A DNA stretch of 34,977 nt from Clostridia bacterium (GCA_017628755.1 JAGBYM010000062.1:1-34977); one strand, 5' to 3'; numbered from the stretch's first letter, positions 7,704 to 16,787 are shown. The notes: generated from the sequence alone by a model not told the origin. A program made the numbers and translations.

Positions 7704-9869
7704 TTAGTCTCTCTTCTTCATAATAATTGCAGTGCCGAGAATTGCGATGATCGCAACGCCTGCGGATACGATAGAACCGCATCCCTCGTTCTCGGTTGCA
7801 TCGGTATCGGTGCCAGCGTTCTCGGAGGTGGTGCCTTCGGGATCGGTAACAACGGGTTCCTCAGTGGTCGAGCCTTCGGGCTCAGTAGTGGTCTCGCCCT
7901 GCTCGGGAGCAGTGGTGGTCTCACCGGTAGCAGAACCGGTTGCGGGAATTGCCTCGGTCTCCTTAGCCGCACAAACGATACATGCGCGCTCGCGCAGACC
8001 GTCCTGGGTCTCGGTAGCCTCAGTAACTGTCTTCCAGTTTCCGAATACGTGGTCAGCGGGAGTTCTCTTCTCGCCGCAAACGTTACAGTCAGCGTCGCAA
8101 ACGCTGTCATACTTGTGGGTGGTTACTCTGACTTCGCCGCAGGTATTGCAGTTTGCATCGCAGTCATTGTCGTAAACGTGACCCACGATCTGTCTCTTCT
8201 CACCGCACTTGTCGCAAGTGTCGTCGCAATCGTTGGCATAAGTATGGCCAACGCCGGTACGAACTGCACCGCAAATGTTACAGTCAGAATCGCAAGCGTT
8301 TGCATAATGATGCTGCTCGTAATCCTTCTTATCGGAACAACCCGAGCATGCGTGCCAGTGACCTACACCGTCGCTTGTCCAAGTGGTAGCCCACTTATGA
8401 GTGTGACCCTTTGCGGGAGCGATAACGGTGTTACAAACTGTACAAATCTGAGGTGTAGTCTCGGTTGCCTCGGGACCGGGAGTGTGATCGGGAGCCTTGA
8501 TAGCCTGGGTCACACGGGAAAGCTCGGTCTTACAAAGAGTACAGTAAACTACAGACTCATAAGTACCGTCAGCCGCACAGCTGGTCGGCTTCTTCTCGTT
8601 TTCTTTAACTGCAGTACCGCGAACGTGTTCAAGCTTCTCGGTTACCTTAGACTCGGAAGAAACCTTCTCCTTACATACAGTACAGTATGTAACGAGATCG
8701 TAATGTCCACCCTTCGAGCAGGTAGCAGCTACTTCATTTTCCTTAACGGGAGTAGCGTTGTTATGAGCCACCTTCGGAACGGTTTCCTTAACAGACTCGA
8801 TCTTTGAATTACAAGTCTTACAGTAGGTTACCTTATCGTGGCTGCCTTCCTTAAGACAGGTAGATTCAATAACGTTTTCGTAAACAGGGGAACCGGGAAC
8901 ATGATCAAGCTGATCAAGCTCAGTGGTCTTTCTTCCAAGCTCGACGCCGCATGCGGAACACTTGGAAATCTCAGTAACAGAGCCCTTCTGAGTGCAAGTA
9001 GCGGGAGTATGAGTTACCTCGGGAGCACCGGGAGTGTGGTCACCCTTGGTATCTGTAGTCTTGGTACGGCTGATCTCTTTCTTACAAAGAGTACAGTAAA
9101 CTACAGAATCGTAAGTAGCAGGAGTATTGCAGTCACCTGCAACTTTATTTTCTATAACTGCCTCGCCGGGCACATGGTTCTCGTTAACGGGAACGATAAC
9201 TGCCTTGCGGGAAAGCTCAACGGAACAAACCGTGCAATATACTACCTCGTCATAAGAACCTACGTTTGAGCAAGTAGCGGATACTACCTTTTCCTTAACG
9301 CTAGCTCCGGGTACGCACTGACCGTGGGAAGATCCGGCTACCTTAACGGTAGTGGAAGCTGAAGTAATGGTGTATGCGGTATCAGATACGCCGCCAACTA
9401 TCTTGAGGGCATCTCCTACAGAAGTATCAACCTTAATAGTAGTATTGCCGGCAGCCGCATTAGCGACAACCTTAAATCTGAGTTCTACGAAAGTACCGGT
9501 AGAAGTATAAATTTTAGGATTTGTATCAAACAGAACGCTCATCGAACCGGCAACGACGATGGCGCTTCCTACATTATTCTTATCGTATCTGTTATTAACA
9601 GTAATTGTTGCATCCTGGAATACACTTGTGTCGGATGATGCTCCAACGTATGTCAGCACCGATGAATCATAAGTGACAACCGCTTTGAGCCAGCAAATAC
9701 CGGTATTCTCGGTAACCTCTACTAAAACTGTAAATTCGGTATTTGCAGATACAGTGGGAGCCGAAGCCCCCACTGCATATGTCAGTTTATTTGATTCAGC
9801 TGATACTGATAGCGAAAGAGCAACTATGAGACACAAGATGAAAAGGATAGAAATTAATCTCTTTTTCAT
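7704..9869 (-). CDS. Secreted cohesin-like, Cys-rich repeat protein with C-terminal GCG/TM/KKRD anchor
   Basis: 721 residues. Signal peptide 1-24; cohesin-like domain about 27-178 (AVVTYDSSVLTYVG, FVELRFKVVANAAAGN). Residues 185-463 hold six repeats of about 46 residues with the pattern PG.xxxEN..xATC..xGxYDxVxYCxxCxxExSR, then four shorter units of the type CDxDCNxCGxxR (about 526-600). In all there are 13 Cys-x2-Cys knuckles, which may bind metal or form disulfides. A Thr/Glu linker (641-694) leads to GCGS (696-699), a hydrophobic helix and KKRD. The gene lies 39 nt downstream of the cohesin/dockerin gene with its own AAGGAG site, so both are one operon. A plausible role is a wall- or membrane-tethered partner for that protein's dockerin, which is inference only. 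Confidence 0.88.
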   Translation of the reverse strand: MKKRLISILFILCLIVALSLSVSAESNKLTYAVGASAPTVSANTEFTVLVEVTENTGICWLKAVVTYDSSVLTYVGASSDTSVFQDATITVNNRYDKNNVGSAIVVAGSMSVLFDTNPKIYTSTGTFVELRFKVVANAAAGNTTIKVDTSVGDALKIVGGVSDTAYTITSASTTVKVAGSSHGQCVPGASVKEKVVSATCSNVGSYDEVVYCTVCSVELSRKAVIVPVNENHVPGEAVIENKVAGDCNTPATYDSVVYCTLCKKEISRTKTTDTKGDHTPGAPEVTHTPATCTQKGSVTEISKCSACGVELGRKTTELDQLDHVPGSPVYENVIESTCLKEGSHDKVTYCKTCNSKIESVKETVPKVAHNNATPVKENEVAATCSKGGHYDLVTYCTVCKEKVSSESKVTEKLEHVRGTAVKENEKKPTSCAADGTYESVVYCTLCKTELSRVTQAIKAPDHTPGPEATETTPQICTVCNTVIAPAKGHTHKWATTWTSDGVGHWHACSGCSDKKDYEQHHYANACDSDCNICGAVRTGVGHTYANDCDDTCDKCGEKRQIVGHVYDNDCDANCNTCGEVRVTTHKYDSVCDADCNVCGEKRTPADHVFGNWKTVTEATETQDGLRERACIVCAAKETEAIPATGSATGETTTAPEQGETTTEPEGSTTEEPVVTDPEGTTSENAGTDTDATENEGCGSIVSAGVAIIAILGTAIIMKKRD

Positions 9870-9908
9870 TTGTTCTCCTTATTACGTTGTTGCTTATTCG
9901 TTTACCAA

Positions 9909-12900
9909 TTATGCTCTGGGCTGGATCTGAGAAGAACCAGAGCCGCTTTCCTCAGTTGCGGGCTTGAAGTAGTCAGCAATAGTGGTAGCACCGGTGAGAA
10001 CTGCGTAGAAGATTCTAAGATCTTCAGCATCGATCTTACCGTCAGCGTTGATATCTGCAGCTGCATCGTACTCGTTGAAGAGGATGTAGGTGTAAATTTC
10101 AAGAGCATCATCCATCTTGTAATCGCCGTCTACCTTGATATCGAAGATCTCAACGAGTTCGATACCGTCAGTATCCTTGTCACCCTTAACGAAGTTAGTT
10201 TCGTTGTAGATAACATTGGTGAGAGCCTTACCGGTCTCGTCGATGAAGTCAACGGATTCCTTAGCTACAGAAATCTGAGTGGAGTAGTAACCGGACTCAA
10301 CAGCACCAACTACCTTGAACTGGAGAGTAAGGAGATTCTTAGTGCCCTTGATAGAGATGTTTTCATTGTCAGCCTGAACTGCAATGTTTACGGTACCTGC
10401 AGGAATCATCTTACCGGTATAAACCATCTGATAAGTGGTCATATCGAAGTAGCTCTCAGGTTTGAGTACGTCAGTAGCAAGACGGGTATTGAAACCTATC
10501 TCGTTGCTGAAGGAAGCAGAATCCTTAACGAACTCAAGTACAGAAGGATTGTAAGCGATTTCGAAGTTACCGCCCCAAACCTTTACACCGTTGAGAGAAC
10601 CGAGGTCTACAGTAACGGTGATGATGGAACCGAGTGCTGCGTAATCAGACTCATGTCCGTTTACATCATAGGAAAGAAGAACTTCAAGACCCTTCTTATC
10701 CTTCATGGTGTTGTTGGTCTTGCCGGCAAATCCACAAGCTGCGCAGGGCTGCTCGGAGTAGCCGTTCTGAGCGTAGTTAGCCTTAAGGCCTACGGGATCA
10801 GCATGGTTCTTAGAGTTGATACCAACAATGTTGGAAACCTTGCGGTAACCGCAATCAACACAGTACTGGATGCGATAACCCTCGTCTACACAAGTTGCGG
10901 GAACATCCTGATAGTTCTCTTTTCCGAACTTCTGCCAGTTGTGATTGATAGTGATAGTAGCATCTGTGGTGTTCTTACCAGCTGCAAGACATACTACACA
11001 AACTCTATCCTTAACGGAAGAGTTGTCACACTTGTTGGTAAGGGTCTGACCTGCAGCGTTCTTGTGTCCGCCGGTTGCAGGGAAGTAATTGGTGAGGTAC
11101 TCGTAATCACAGAAATCACAAGCCTCGTGAGTGTAGTTAACCTTGGTGTGATCTGCATTAGCTGCAGAGGGATCGGTAGAAGGCTTAATAGCATTGGTAC
11201 CATCGGGGTACTTGTGCTCAAGCTTTGCTACTGCGAGAGTAGTATTGTTAGCCTTGTTGTCCTTAACAGTACCGTCCTTCTCAATTACGAGCTGAGCGCC
11301 GTTTGTGAGAGTTACGGTAATCTGCTTGCCATTGAACGTTTCGCCGGTCTTAGCAAGGTAGATGGTGGTCTTCTTGTTAGTCTTGGTGTTCAAGTAAACT
11401 CTGTTTACTTCAAGAAGCTTACAAGCGGTACAGTACTTAACCTTTGCAACACCTGCGAGGTTACATGTAGCAGGAGAACCGGGAACGATATCCTTCCATG
11501 CATGAGCGTCATCAGGTACGGTGTAGGACTGAGTAGCGGTCTTATCGGTAAAGGTCTTACCACACTCGCACTCCCAGTAAGTAACTTTAGAGCAGTTGGT
11601 TTCCTTGATCTCGCCGTAGTAGGAGTGAGCAGCGATTACGGTGCTGGTGAGAGTGGTCTGAGAACCGTCAGCGTTCTCAACATATGCAGCATTGCAAAGC
11701 GCACAGATAGAGTGTGCAAGAGTACCGGTCTTCTTACATTCGGTAGGCTTAACCTCTGCAACCTTCTTGAGTTCAACATGGCCGCCCTTGTTGTTGATTA
11801 CGTATACAGGAGCTGCGCAATCGTCGCAGGTGTAGAGATCGTAACCCTGGTAAGTGCAGCTTGCAGCAACAGACTTAACGAACTTGAGAGTCTTAGCATC
11901 CTTGCCAGCTCTGTACTCGTAAGTAACCTTGCCGTCCTTATCGGTAAGCTTGAATGCGATACCGTGGAAGAGCTCAGCCTCGCTCTTGCTAGAGAATGCG
12001 GTCTGCTGGTTAGCGTTGATAACGTCGGTGTAAACACTGTCGTTAGCGCCGTAGTTACAATTCTTACAGTAGCTGTAAAGTCTGGTGGTCCAAGCGTTAA
12101 GAGTTGCAGTACCCTTACCGCAGTTATGGGACTCCTTGCCGATGTAGGGATCGTGACCGGAAGCGATCTTCTGGTCTACTTCAATGTAGGAACAGCCGTT
12201 CTTACACATCCAGATGTAAACAGCGCTCTGGTCGCAGGTAGCGCCGGGAACCTTGGACTTATCGGTGTACTCTACGCCGTTGATGGTGGTGTAGAGCTTG
12301 TGGCCGTCAGCATCGAGTGCGAGAGGAGTTACGCTAACCTGCTTGTTGTAAACCTTCTTGTTCTCGGTCTTGGAAACAGGAGCGGTGGGCATAGGACAGT
12401 TTGCATTGCAGCAAAGAACGTAGGTAGCACCGGGAGTTGCACAAGTGGAAGCAACGTTATAGGTAATGGTATCGTGCTCGGTGGGCTTGTGCTTCTCAAG
12501 GAATACTACGCCGCAAGCCTTACAGAGCTTGTAGGTATAACCCCAAGTGGTGCAAGTAGCAGGAGTGGAACCCTGAACCTCGATGAGATTTGCGGGATGA
12601 TTGTCAGTATTAACCACTGTCTCACCACACTTGTCACAAGTATAAGTAACGGTACAGCCGTTAGTTACTGTGATAGGCTTACCATCCTTATCCTTCTTGG
12701 GGGTGTGTCCGCCATTGTTATCACGAACTGCTTCTTCAGCCTTAGCGATTGCAATGTACTCCTTGTCAACGAGCTTGAAGAGTTGGTTACAATCTGCACA
12801 CTTATAAACCGCATATGCACCCTTTTCGGTACAAGTGGGAGCAACTGCAGCAGATACAAGAACCTTGGATGCGTCATCGTGCTCGCATGCTACGTTGAGA

Positions 12901-13529
12901 ATCTGTACGGTCTTGGTGTCCTTACAGGTCTTGCAGGTGAAGAGAGCTTCGCCGGGGATGTACTTGCCAGCTGCCCAGTCGGGCTCAAGTGTAACCCTGG
13001 TGAACTGCCAAGTGTGAGCCTTGGTCTCAGTGTGAGTACAACCGGAGTTGGTACACTTATAGAGGGTCTCACAGCCTACGCCGGAAACAGCTACGAGATT
13101 GTGCTTGTAAGGAACCTTAACATAGCCATCCTCATAGTTGAGCTTGCCGGTGGGATCGTCAACCTTTGCAGGAACGTATCCACAGACAGAACACTTAACG
13201 TAGAGCTTACCATCGGTCTTAGTAGCGCAGTTAGGATCAGTGTTAAGCTCCTTCTTATCCTTATTCTGGTTGTCCTTATCGAGCTTGTGGCCGAGAGGAG
13301 CAGAACCAAATTTGTCGGCAAACTGCTTGCCGCACTTGTTACACTTGTAAGCAGTGTAAGAGGGGTCGGTGCAAGTTGCATCGACTTCGCCAAGTACTGT
13401 GTAGTCACAGTTATTGACGGTGTGTACAGTCGGGCAACCAGGATCATTTGTAATAGCCGCGAATACGGACGCAGGTACGAGCGACATTACCATGATTGTT
13501 GCCAGAATGAACGCAAAAATCTTTTTCAT
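9909..13529 (-). CDS. Large secreted Cys-rich protein with cohesin-like domain and C-terminal type I dockerin
   Basis: 1206 residues. The ATG at 13529 begins a signal peptide (MKKIFAFILATIMVM, cleavage near VFA) with AGGAAAG upstream; an upstream in-frame start is ignored. Residues about 30-930 contain 18 Cys-x2-Cys knuckles in degenerate repeats (ATC..xGY..Y.C..CG). A cohesin-like domain lies at about 948-1115 (FEIAYNPSVLEFV, LLTLQFKVVGAVESG). A dockerin lies at about 1129-1181 with two calcium loops: DIKVDGDYKMDD (Lys at loop position 3, slightly off consensus) and DINADGKIDAED (perfect). There is no membrane anchor, so display would need a cohesin partner. Having both modules in one chain suggests assembly with other cohesin/dockerin proteins; no catalytic domain is visible. 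Confidence 0.88.
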   Translation of the reverse strand: MKKIFAFILATIMVMSLVPASVFAAITNDPGCPTVHTVNNCDYTVLGEVDATCTDPSYTAYKCNKCGKQFADKFGSAPLGHKLDKDNQNKDKKELNTDPNCATKTDGKLYVKCSVCGYVPAKVDDPTGKLNYEDGYVKVPYKHNLVAVSGVGCETLYKCTNSGCTHTETKAHTWQFTRVTLEPDWAAGKYIPGEALFTCKTCKDTKTVQILNVACEHDDASKVLVSAAVAPTCTEKGAYAVYKCADCNQLFKLVDKEYIAIAKAEEAVRDNNGGHTPKKDKDGKPITVTNGCTVTYTCDKCGETVVNTDNHPANLIEVQGSTPATCTTWGYTYKLCKACGVVFLEKHKPTEHDTITYNVASTCATPGATYVLCCNANCPMPTAPVSKTENKKVYNKQVSVTPLALDADGHKLYTTINGVEYTDKSKVPGATCDQSAVYIWMCKNGCSYIEVDQKIASGHDPYIGKESHNCGKGTATLNAWTTRLYSYCKNCNYGANDSVYTDVINANQQTAFSSKSEAELFHGIAFKLTDKDGKVTYEYRAGKDAKTLKFVKSVAASCTYQGYDLYTCDDCAAPVYVINNKGGHVELKKVAEVKPTECKKTGTLAHSICALCNAAYVENADGSQTTLTSTVIAAHSYYGEIKETNCSKVTYWECECGKTFTDKTATQSYTVPDDAHAWKDIVPGSPATCNLAGVAKVKYCTACKLLEVNRVYLNTKTNKKTTIYLAKTGETFNGKQITVTLTNGAQLVIEKDGTVKDNKANNTTLAVAKLEHKYPDGTNAIKPSTDPSAANADHTKVNYTHEACDFCDYEYLTNYFPATGGHKNAAGQTLTNKCDNSSVKDRVCVVCLAAGKNTTDATITINHNWQKFGKENYQDVPATCVDEGYRIQYCVDCGYRKVSNIVGINSKNHADPVGLKANYAQNGYSEQPCAACGFAGKTNNTMKDKKGLEVLLSYDVNGHESDYAALGSIITVTVDLGSLNGVKVWGGNFEIAYNPSVLEFVKDSASFSNEIGFNTRLATDVLKPESYFDMTTYQMVYTGKMIPAGTVNIAVQADNENISIKGTKNLLTLQFKVVGAVESGYYSTQISVAKESVDFIDETGKALTNVIYNETNFVKGDKDTDGIELVEIFDIKVDGDYKMDDALEIYTYILFNEYDAAADINADGKIDAEDLRIFYAVLTGATTIADYFKPATEESGSGSSQIQPRA

Positions 13530-13686
13530 GTTTTCTTTCCTTTCGAAAAATATGTTTTTTGGGGCCGTCATGCCATGCTTTCGACAAGATATCGTGCCTT
13601 ATCCGAGGATTCGACACAATGCTCGCCGCCCCCGCATACCAAGCGTCAATTGATACACTTCGGCATAGCATAACATCACGTAAGAT

Positions 13687-13715
13687 ATTGTACACTACTT
13701 TTCGCTTTTTGTCAA
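13687..13715 (-). promoter_or_regulatory. Sigma-A promoter for the Cys-rich/dockerin operon
   Basis: TTGACA (13710-13715), 17-bp spacer, TACAAT (13687-13692) on the minus strand. The leader to the ATG at 13529 is about 150 nt, the longest in the window, and could hold post-transcriptional control, but no known riboswitch was recognised in it. Confidence 0.82.
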
Positions 13716-13912
13716 GACCTTTTGAAAAAATATTTTCCAAAAATAAAAAAAAGTTGTGTGTTTTCCACCTGTTTTTTATGCCGTTGGTTTTATATGGTAA
13801 ATTAGTTTATTAGTCCCATTTTATTTGTTAACTGTATTTTAAGCGTCTTTATGGACTTTATGACACGTATTTGTATCCCATTAACTTCTGGCTGCAGACA
13901 CACGCGAAACAA
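13716..13912. other. Intergenic stretch between divergent promoters; nothing recognised
   Basis: AT-rich DNA between the minus-strand promoter at 13687-13715 and the plus-strand promoter at 13913-13941. No ribosome site with an open frame, no repeat and no clear operator palindrome was found. Confidence 0.5.
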
Positions 13913-13941
13913 TTGACTTTCTGTCGAATATATGGTATAAT
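13913..13941 (+). promoter_or_regulatory. Sigma-A promoter for the OB-fold lipoprotein
   Basis: TTGACT (13913-13918), 17-bp spacer with extended -10 TGG, TATAAT (13936-13941). Its position rules out the in-frame upstream start at 13871 and sets the coding start at 14015. Confidence 0.88.
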
Positions 13942-14014
13942 AGGTAGAAAAAATTCACCGGCGTCATATGCGCCGCTATTCCCCGAAAATATACCATTCA
14001 GGACGGTCTTTACG

Positions 14015-14935
14015 ATGACTAAAAAGATCATTTCTTTTATTTTTGCGTTAATATTAACTTTATCTGCTTTTGTAAGTTGCGGTAAAGGGGGCGATCAAAC
14101 GGAGCAGGACGCGTCTTTTCTGAGCTTCGCCGCTGCCCCGAGCGTTGAGGAGATGCAAAAGCTCGACGGAACGGAGGTAAGCATCTGCGGCTATATGTCG
14201 AAGCTTTTGCCCGCTTCGGGTGAGTTTATGTACCTTATGAACCTCCCGTACCAAAAATCACCTTTCAGTTTTCCGAACACAACTCAGCTCGCAAACACCA
14301 TAGCAGTCTACGCGAAGCCGGGGCAATCCTACAGCTTCACCGACCGCGCAATACGTGTCACGGGAATTCTCGAATTCGGAAACTTCACCGATGAATTGAA
14401 CTACGAATACAGCTACCGCATCAAAGATGCCGAATATACCGTTCTCGGCACAGATGATCTCGATTCCAATATCAAGCTCTGGCAGCAGCTGGCATCGACC
14501 GACGTCATCGCAGATATATATCGAATGTACGAATACGTCAACTTCCTCTGCTTCTGGCCAACCTACACGGCGCAGTTTGAGGGCGGTTCGGATTATCTCT
14601 ATCCGAGCGATATCGATCTTTTCTGCAAGAACGATGACACGCAGTTCAATTACGGCTATAAAGAAGGATACTTTGACGACCTCGTCGCAAAGGTCGAAAG
14701 CGTAAGCAAGACCGACTTTGTCGCGCTCGTCGGGAACATCCGCAAAGCCGAGGCACTCGCAAAGGAAGCACTCGCGGAGATCGACGCCGGCAACTACACC
14801 CAGGTTGCCGAGTACTCAAACACCTTCGGCGACGGCAGAAACCAGTACCGGATGAACAAAGCCGACGAATTCGACGCTAAGATGCAGGAAACCTACCGCG
14901 AGTTTGCGGAATGGCTTGCGACGTGGAAGCTTTGA
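14015..14935 (+). CDS. Lipoprotein with OB-fold (DUF3299-like) domain
   Basis: 306 residues. The signal peptide ends in FVSC with Cys22 followed by GKGG, consistent with lipoprotein processing though Phe at -3 is not typical. Residues about 45-150 match the general pattern of DUF3299-type OB folds: LDGTEVSICGYMSKL, a loop where family members usually have Cys-x2-Cys (here SPFSFP), then AIRVTGILEFG and YSYRIKDAEY. The C-terminal half is alpha-helical and rich in Tyr, Phe and Trp, with no known motif. It would sit on the outer face of the cell membrane. The gene is monocistronic with its own promoter and terminator. The OB-fold assignment is by pattern and moderately sure; function is unknown. 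Confidence 0.8.
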   Translation: MTKKIISFIFALILTLSAFVSCGKGGDQTEQDASFLSFAAAPSVEEMQKLDGTEVSICGYMSKLLPASGEFMYLMNLPYQKSPFSFPNTTQLANTIAVYAKPGQSYSFTDRAIRVTGILEFGNFTDELNYEYSYRIKDAEYTVLGTDDLDSNIKLWQQLASTDVIADIYRMYEYVNFLCFWPTYTAQFEGGSDYLYPSDIDLFCKNDDTQFNYGYKEGYFDDLVAKVESVSKTDFVALVGNIRKAEALAKEALAEIDAGNYTQVAEYSNTFGDGRNQYRMNKADEFDAKMQETYREFAEWLATWKL

Positions 14936-14962
14936 TTAGTTGCCAGACGCTAGTTACTAGAT

Positions 14963-15130
14963 AAAGGTAGATTTTCGCAAGCGAAAATCAATTTAATAAA
15001 AATATGGAATTAAGACAAAAATCTTAATTCCATGTTTTTTATTGTGTTATAAGTGTTAAACGAAGGCTTATCAAAACCGAACAAAGTTTTTGCATTAATT
15101 TTCGAACGCAGTGAGAAAATTTCTACCTTA
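14963..15130. repeat. MITE-like element with imperfect terminal inverted repeats
   Basis: The left end (from 14964, AAGGTAGATTTTCGC...) and the right end (to 15129, ...GAGAAAATTTCTACCTT) form imperfect inverted repeats. Each end also folds on itself (ATTTTCGCAAGCGAAAAT on the left). The interior carries the bidirectional terminator. No protein is encoded and no clear target-site duplication is seen. Confidence 0.5.
15004..15040. terminator. Bidirectional terminator between convergent genes
   Basis: Perfect 12-bp stem ATGGAATTAAGA / TCTTAATTCCAT (15004-15015 / 15022-15033), loop CAAAAA. GTTTTTT follows on the plus strand and ATTTTTATT on the minus strand, so it can end both the lipoprotein gene and the sulfatase gene. 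Confidence 0.82.
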
Positions 15131-15133
15131 ACT

Positions 15134-15161
15134 TTGCACTCTGCACTCTGCACTTTGCACT
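15134..15161. repeat. Four tandem YTGCACT heptamers
   Basis: TTGCACT, CTGCACT, CTGCACT, TTGCACT run head to tail just past the sulfatase stop. Two CTGCACT copies occur at 871-884. This looks like a short dispersed intergenic repeat. Confidence 0.7.
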
Positions 15162-15164
15162 CGA

Positions 15165-16724
15165 TTAGTCGTCGTAGTGTTTCAGCCACTCGACAAGATG
15201 ATCGAGCGATTTAAACTTGACGTTTTCGTTACTTATCTTAAATCGCTGGGGCTTGTTCATCGCAAGTCCGTTGACGTAATCAAGCTGGCGGGGTTCATAT
15301 TCCTCATTCTCGCGCTGACGGGTAAATCCGCGGTATCTCCAATGAGGAGCGGCGGCATCCTTACGCCAGGGGCGGTTGTCCCAGTAGTATCCGCGGAAGG
15401 GATCGCGCTGTTCGCACATTCTGTCGAGGATGGCATCGTGCAGGCGATCACGCTCTGCGGCGTATTCCTCCGAGTCGATCAGGTTGTTGAGCTCGTAGGG
15501 ATCTTTTTCAAGATCGTAGAACTCGTCCCCCGAGAGAAGGTTGATGGCGAGCTTGTATCTGCCGTCGGTGACAGCACGCATCGGCTGGAATCCGCCATAG
15601 TGGTCGTGATCTTGCTCAAAACGTGTGAACTCATAGAAAACGAGCTCGGGAGCTTCGGCGTTCGTGTCGCGGCAAGCATCGAGAATGCTCTCGCCCTGAA
15701 GCACCTTCGGAACAGGAAGCCCGAAGAACTCCATAACGGTCGGGCAGACGCTTATGTGCGAAACGGGATGCTTCGAGTAGACCGCGCCGCGCTCGCCCTC
15801 GGGGTGGCGGACGATAAAGGGAATGCGCGCAACGTCGTCATATGCGGCAGGCCCCTTTGCAAAGAGGCAGTGCGATTGGAGGAGGTCTCCGTGGTCGGAG
15901 GTATACATGATCATCGCGCTGTCGGGCACGCACTTGACTACCTCGCCGATGAGGTGGTCGGCGTAGGAGTTGCATCCAAAATACGCGGGTTGCTTGATCT
16001 TTATGGCATTGCGGTCCTTTTCCGCATTGCCCTTCTCCGCCGCCCATACCTTTTGGTGCTCCGGCTTGCCGTCAAGGACATCCCAAACTGCGGGGTTCTT
16101 CGGGAATTCATATCCCTTATACATGCTCGCATAGGGTTCGGGACAGAGACAGGGGCCGTGCGGCTCATCGAAAGAAACGACGAGGAAGTAATCTTCATCC
16201 TTATACTTTTCCATAAAATCGAGCGCACGCTTTAGCACGCGAAAGCCGTATGTAAAATCCTCGGGGATATTTTCAAAATCCATGGTCTTTTTCGCACGCG
16301 ACTTTATGCGTTCGTCCTCGGAAAGCTCCTCGAGATAGCGGCGCATATCGTACCAGTATTCCTCTTCCCAGCCTTCGGGGCAGAAGCCGTTGCCGAAATA
16401 ATCCGTGCCGTCGAGATGCCATTTGCCGATATAGGCACAGCGGATTCCGTTATCCGAAAGACGCTGACCGATGGTCTTGACATTGTCACCGAGAGCCATG
16501 CCGTTTGCCCAAGAGCCGTTCCAGGAAGGATACGTACCAGTGAAGAGACCTGCACGCGCGGGTCCGCAGACCGGCTGGGTGGTATATGCACGCTCAAAAC
16601 GAACTCCGTCCGCCGCGAGAGCGTCAAGACAAGGAGTCGAGAGTCCTGTATCGCAATAACAGTTGACCATATCCCAACGCTGGGTGTCGGTCATTATAAA
16701 TACCATTTGCTTTTTGTTTGACAT
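15165..16724 (-). CDS. Cys-type sulfatase (family S1)
   Basis: 519 residues. Sulfatases hydrolyse sulfate esters or sulfamates of glycans. The maturation motif is VCGPARAGLFTG with Cys53 and Arg57 (CxPxR); this Cys must be oxidised to formylglycine, in anaerobes by a radical-SAM anSME, which is not in this window. Metal and active-site motifs are MTDTQRWD (Asp13), KWHLDG (101-106) and TSDHGD (Asp277, His278). There is no signal peptide from the chosen start, so the enzyme looks cytoplasmic and would act on imported oligosaccharides. The ATG at 16724 has GGAGG; the in-frame start at 16787 lies in the -35 box. The gene is alone with its own promoter. The glycan substrate is not evident. Confidence 0.93.
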   Translation of the reverse strand: MSNKKQMVFIMTDTQRWDMVNCYCDTGLSTPCLDALAADGVRFERAYTTQPVCGPARAGLFTGTYPSWNGSWANGMALGDNVKTIGQRLSDNGIRCAYIGKWHLDGTDYFGNGFCPEGWEEEYWYDMRRYLEELSEDERIKSRAKKTMDFENIPEDFTYGFRVLKRALDFMEKYKDEDYFLVVSFDEPHGPCLCPEPYASMYKGYEFPKNPAVWDVLDGKPEHQKVWAAEKGNAEKDRNAIKIKQPAYFGCNSYADHLIGEVVKCVPDSAMIMYTSDHGDLLQSHCLFAKGPAAYDDVARIPFIVRHPEGERGAVYSKHPVSHISVCPTVMEFFGLPVPKVLQGESILDACRDTNAEAPELVFYEFTRFEQDHDHYGGFQPMRAVTDGRYKLAINLLSGDEFYDLEKDPYELNNLIDSEEYAAERDRLHDAILDRMCEQRDPFRGYYWDNRPWRKDAAAPHWRYRGFTRQRENEEYEPRQLDYVNGLAMNKPQRFKISNENVKFKSLDHLVEWLKHYDD

Positions 16725-16758
16725 AGTTTCCTCCGAGAGAAGTTCTGTTATTGGGTTT

Positions 16759-16787
16759 ATTATATCATATCTTCGGTGCATTTTCAA
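16759..16787 (-). promoter_or_regulatory. Sigma-A promoter for the sulfatase
   Basis: TTGAAA (16782-16787), 17-bp spacer with extended -10 TGA, TATAAT (16759-16764) on the minus strand. It is back to back with the promoter at 16815-16843. Confidence 0.82.

Noticed and set aside
8100..9300. Regular DNA repeats, considered as a CRISPR array or tandem repeat locus
   Set aside because: The periodicity of about 138 bp is that of 46-residue protein repeats in one open frame. There are no identical short repeats with unique spacers.
9870..13673. A 1267-codon open frame on the plus strand
   Set aside because: It is the antisense shadow of the Cys-rich dockerin gene. It has no ribosome site, no signal peptide logic and no domain, whereas the minus strand has a signal peptide, repeats, cohesin and dockerin. 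The openness comes from codon bias on the sense strand.
13530..13686. 150-nt leader of the dockerin gene considered as a riboswitch
   Set aside because: No conserved riboswitch core was recognised, and no leader terminator with a T run is present.
15134..15161. Heptamer array considered as replication iterons
   Set aside because: There is no initiator gene, AT-rich unwinding region or DnaA box cluster nearby, and a related pair occurs far away in another intergenic region.
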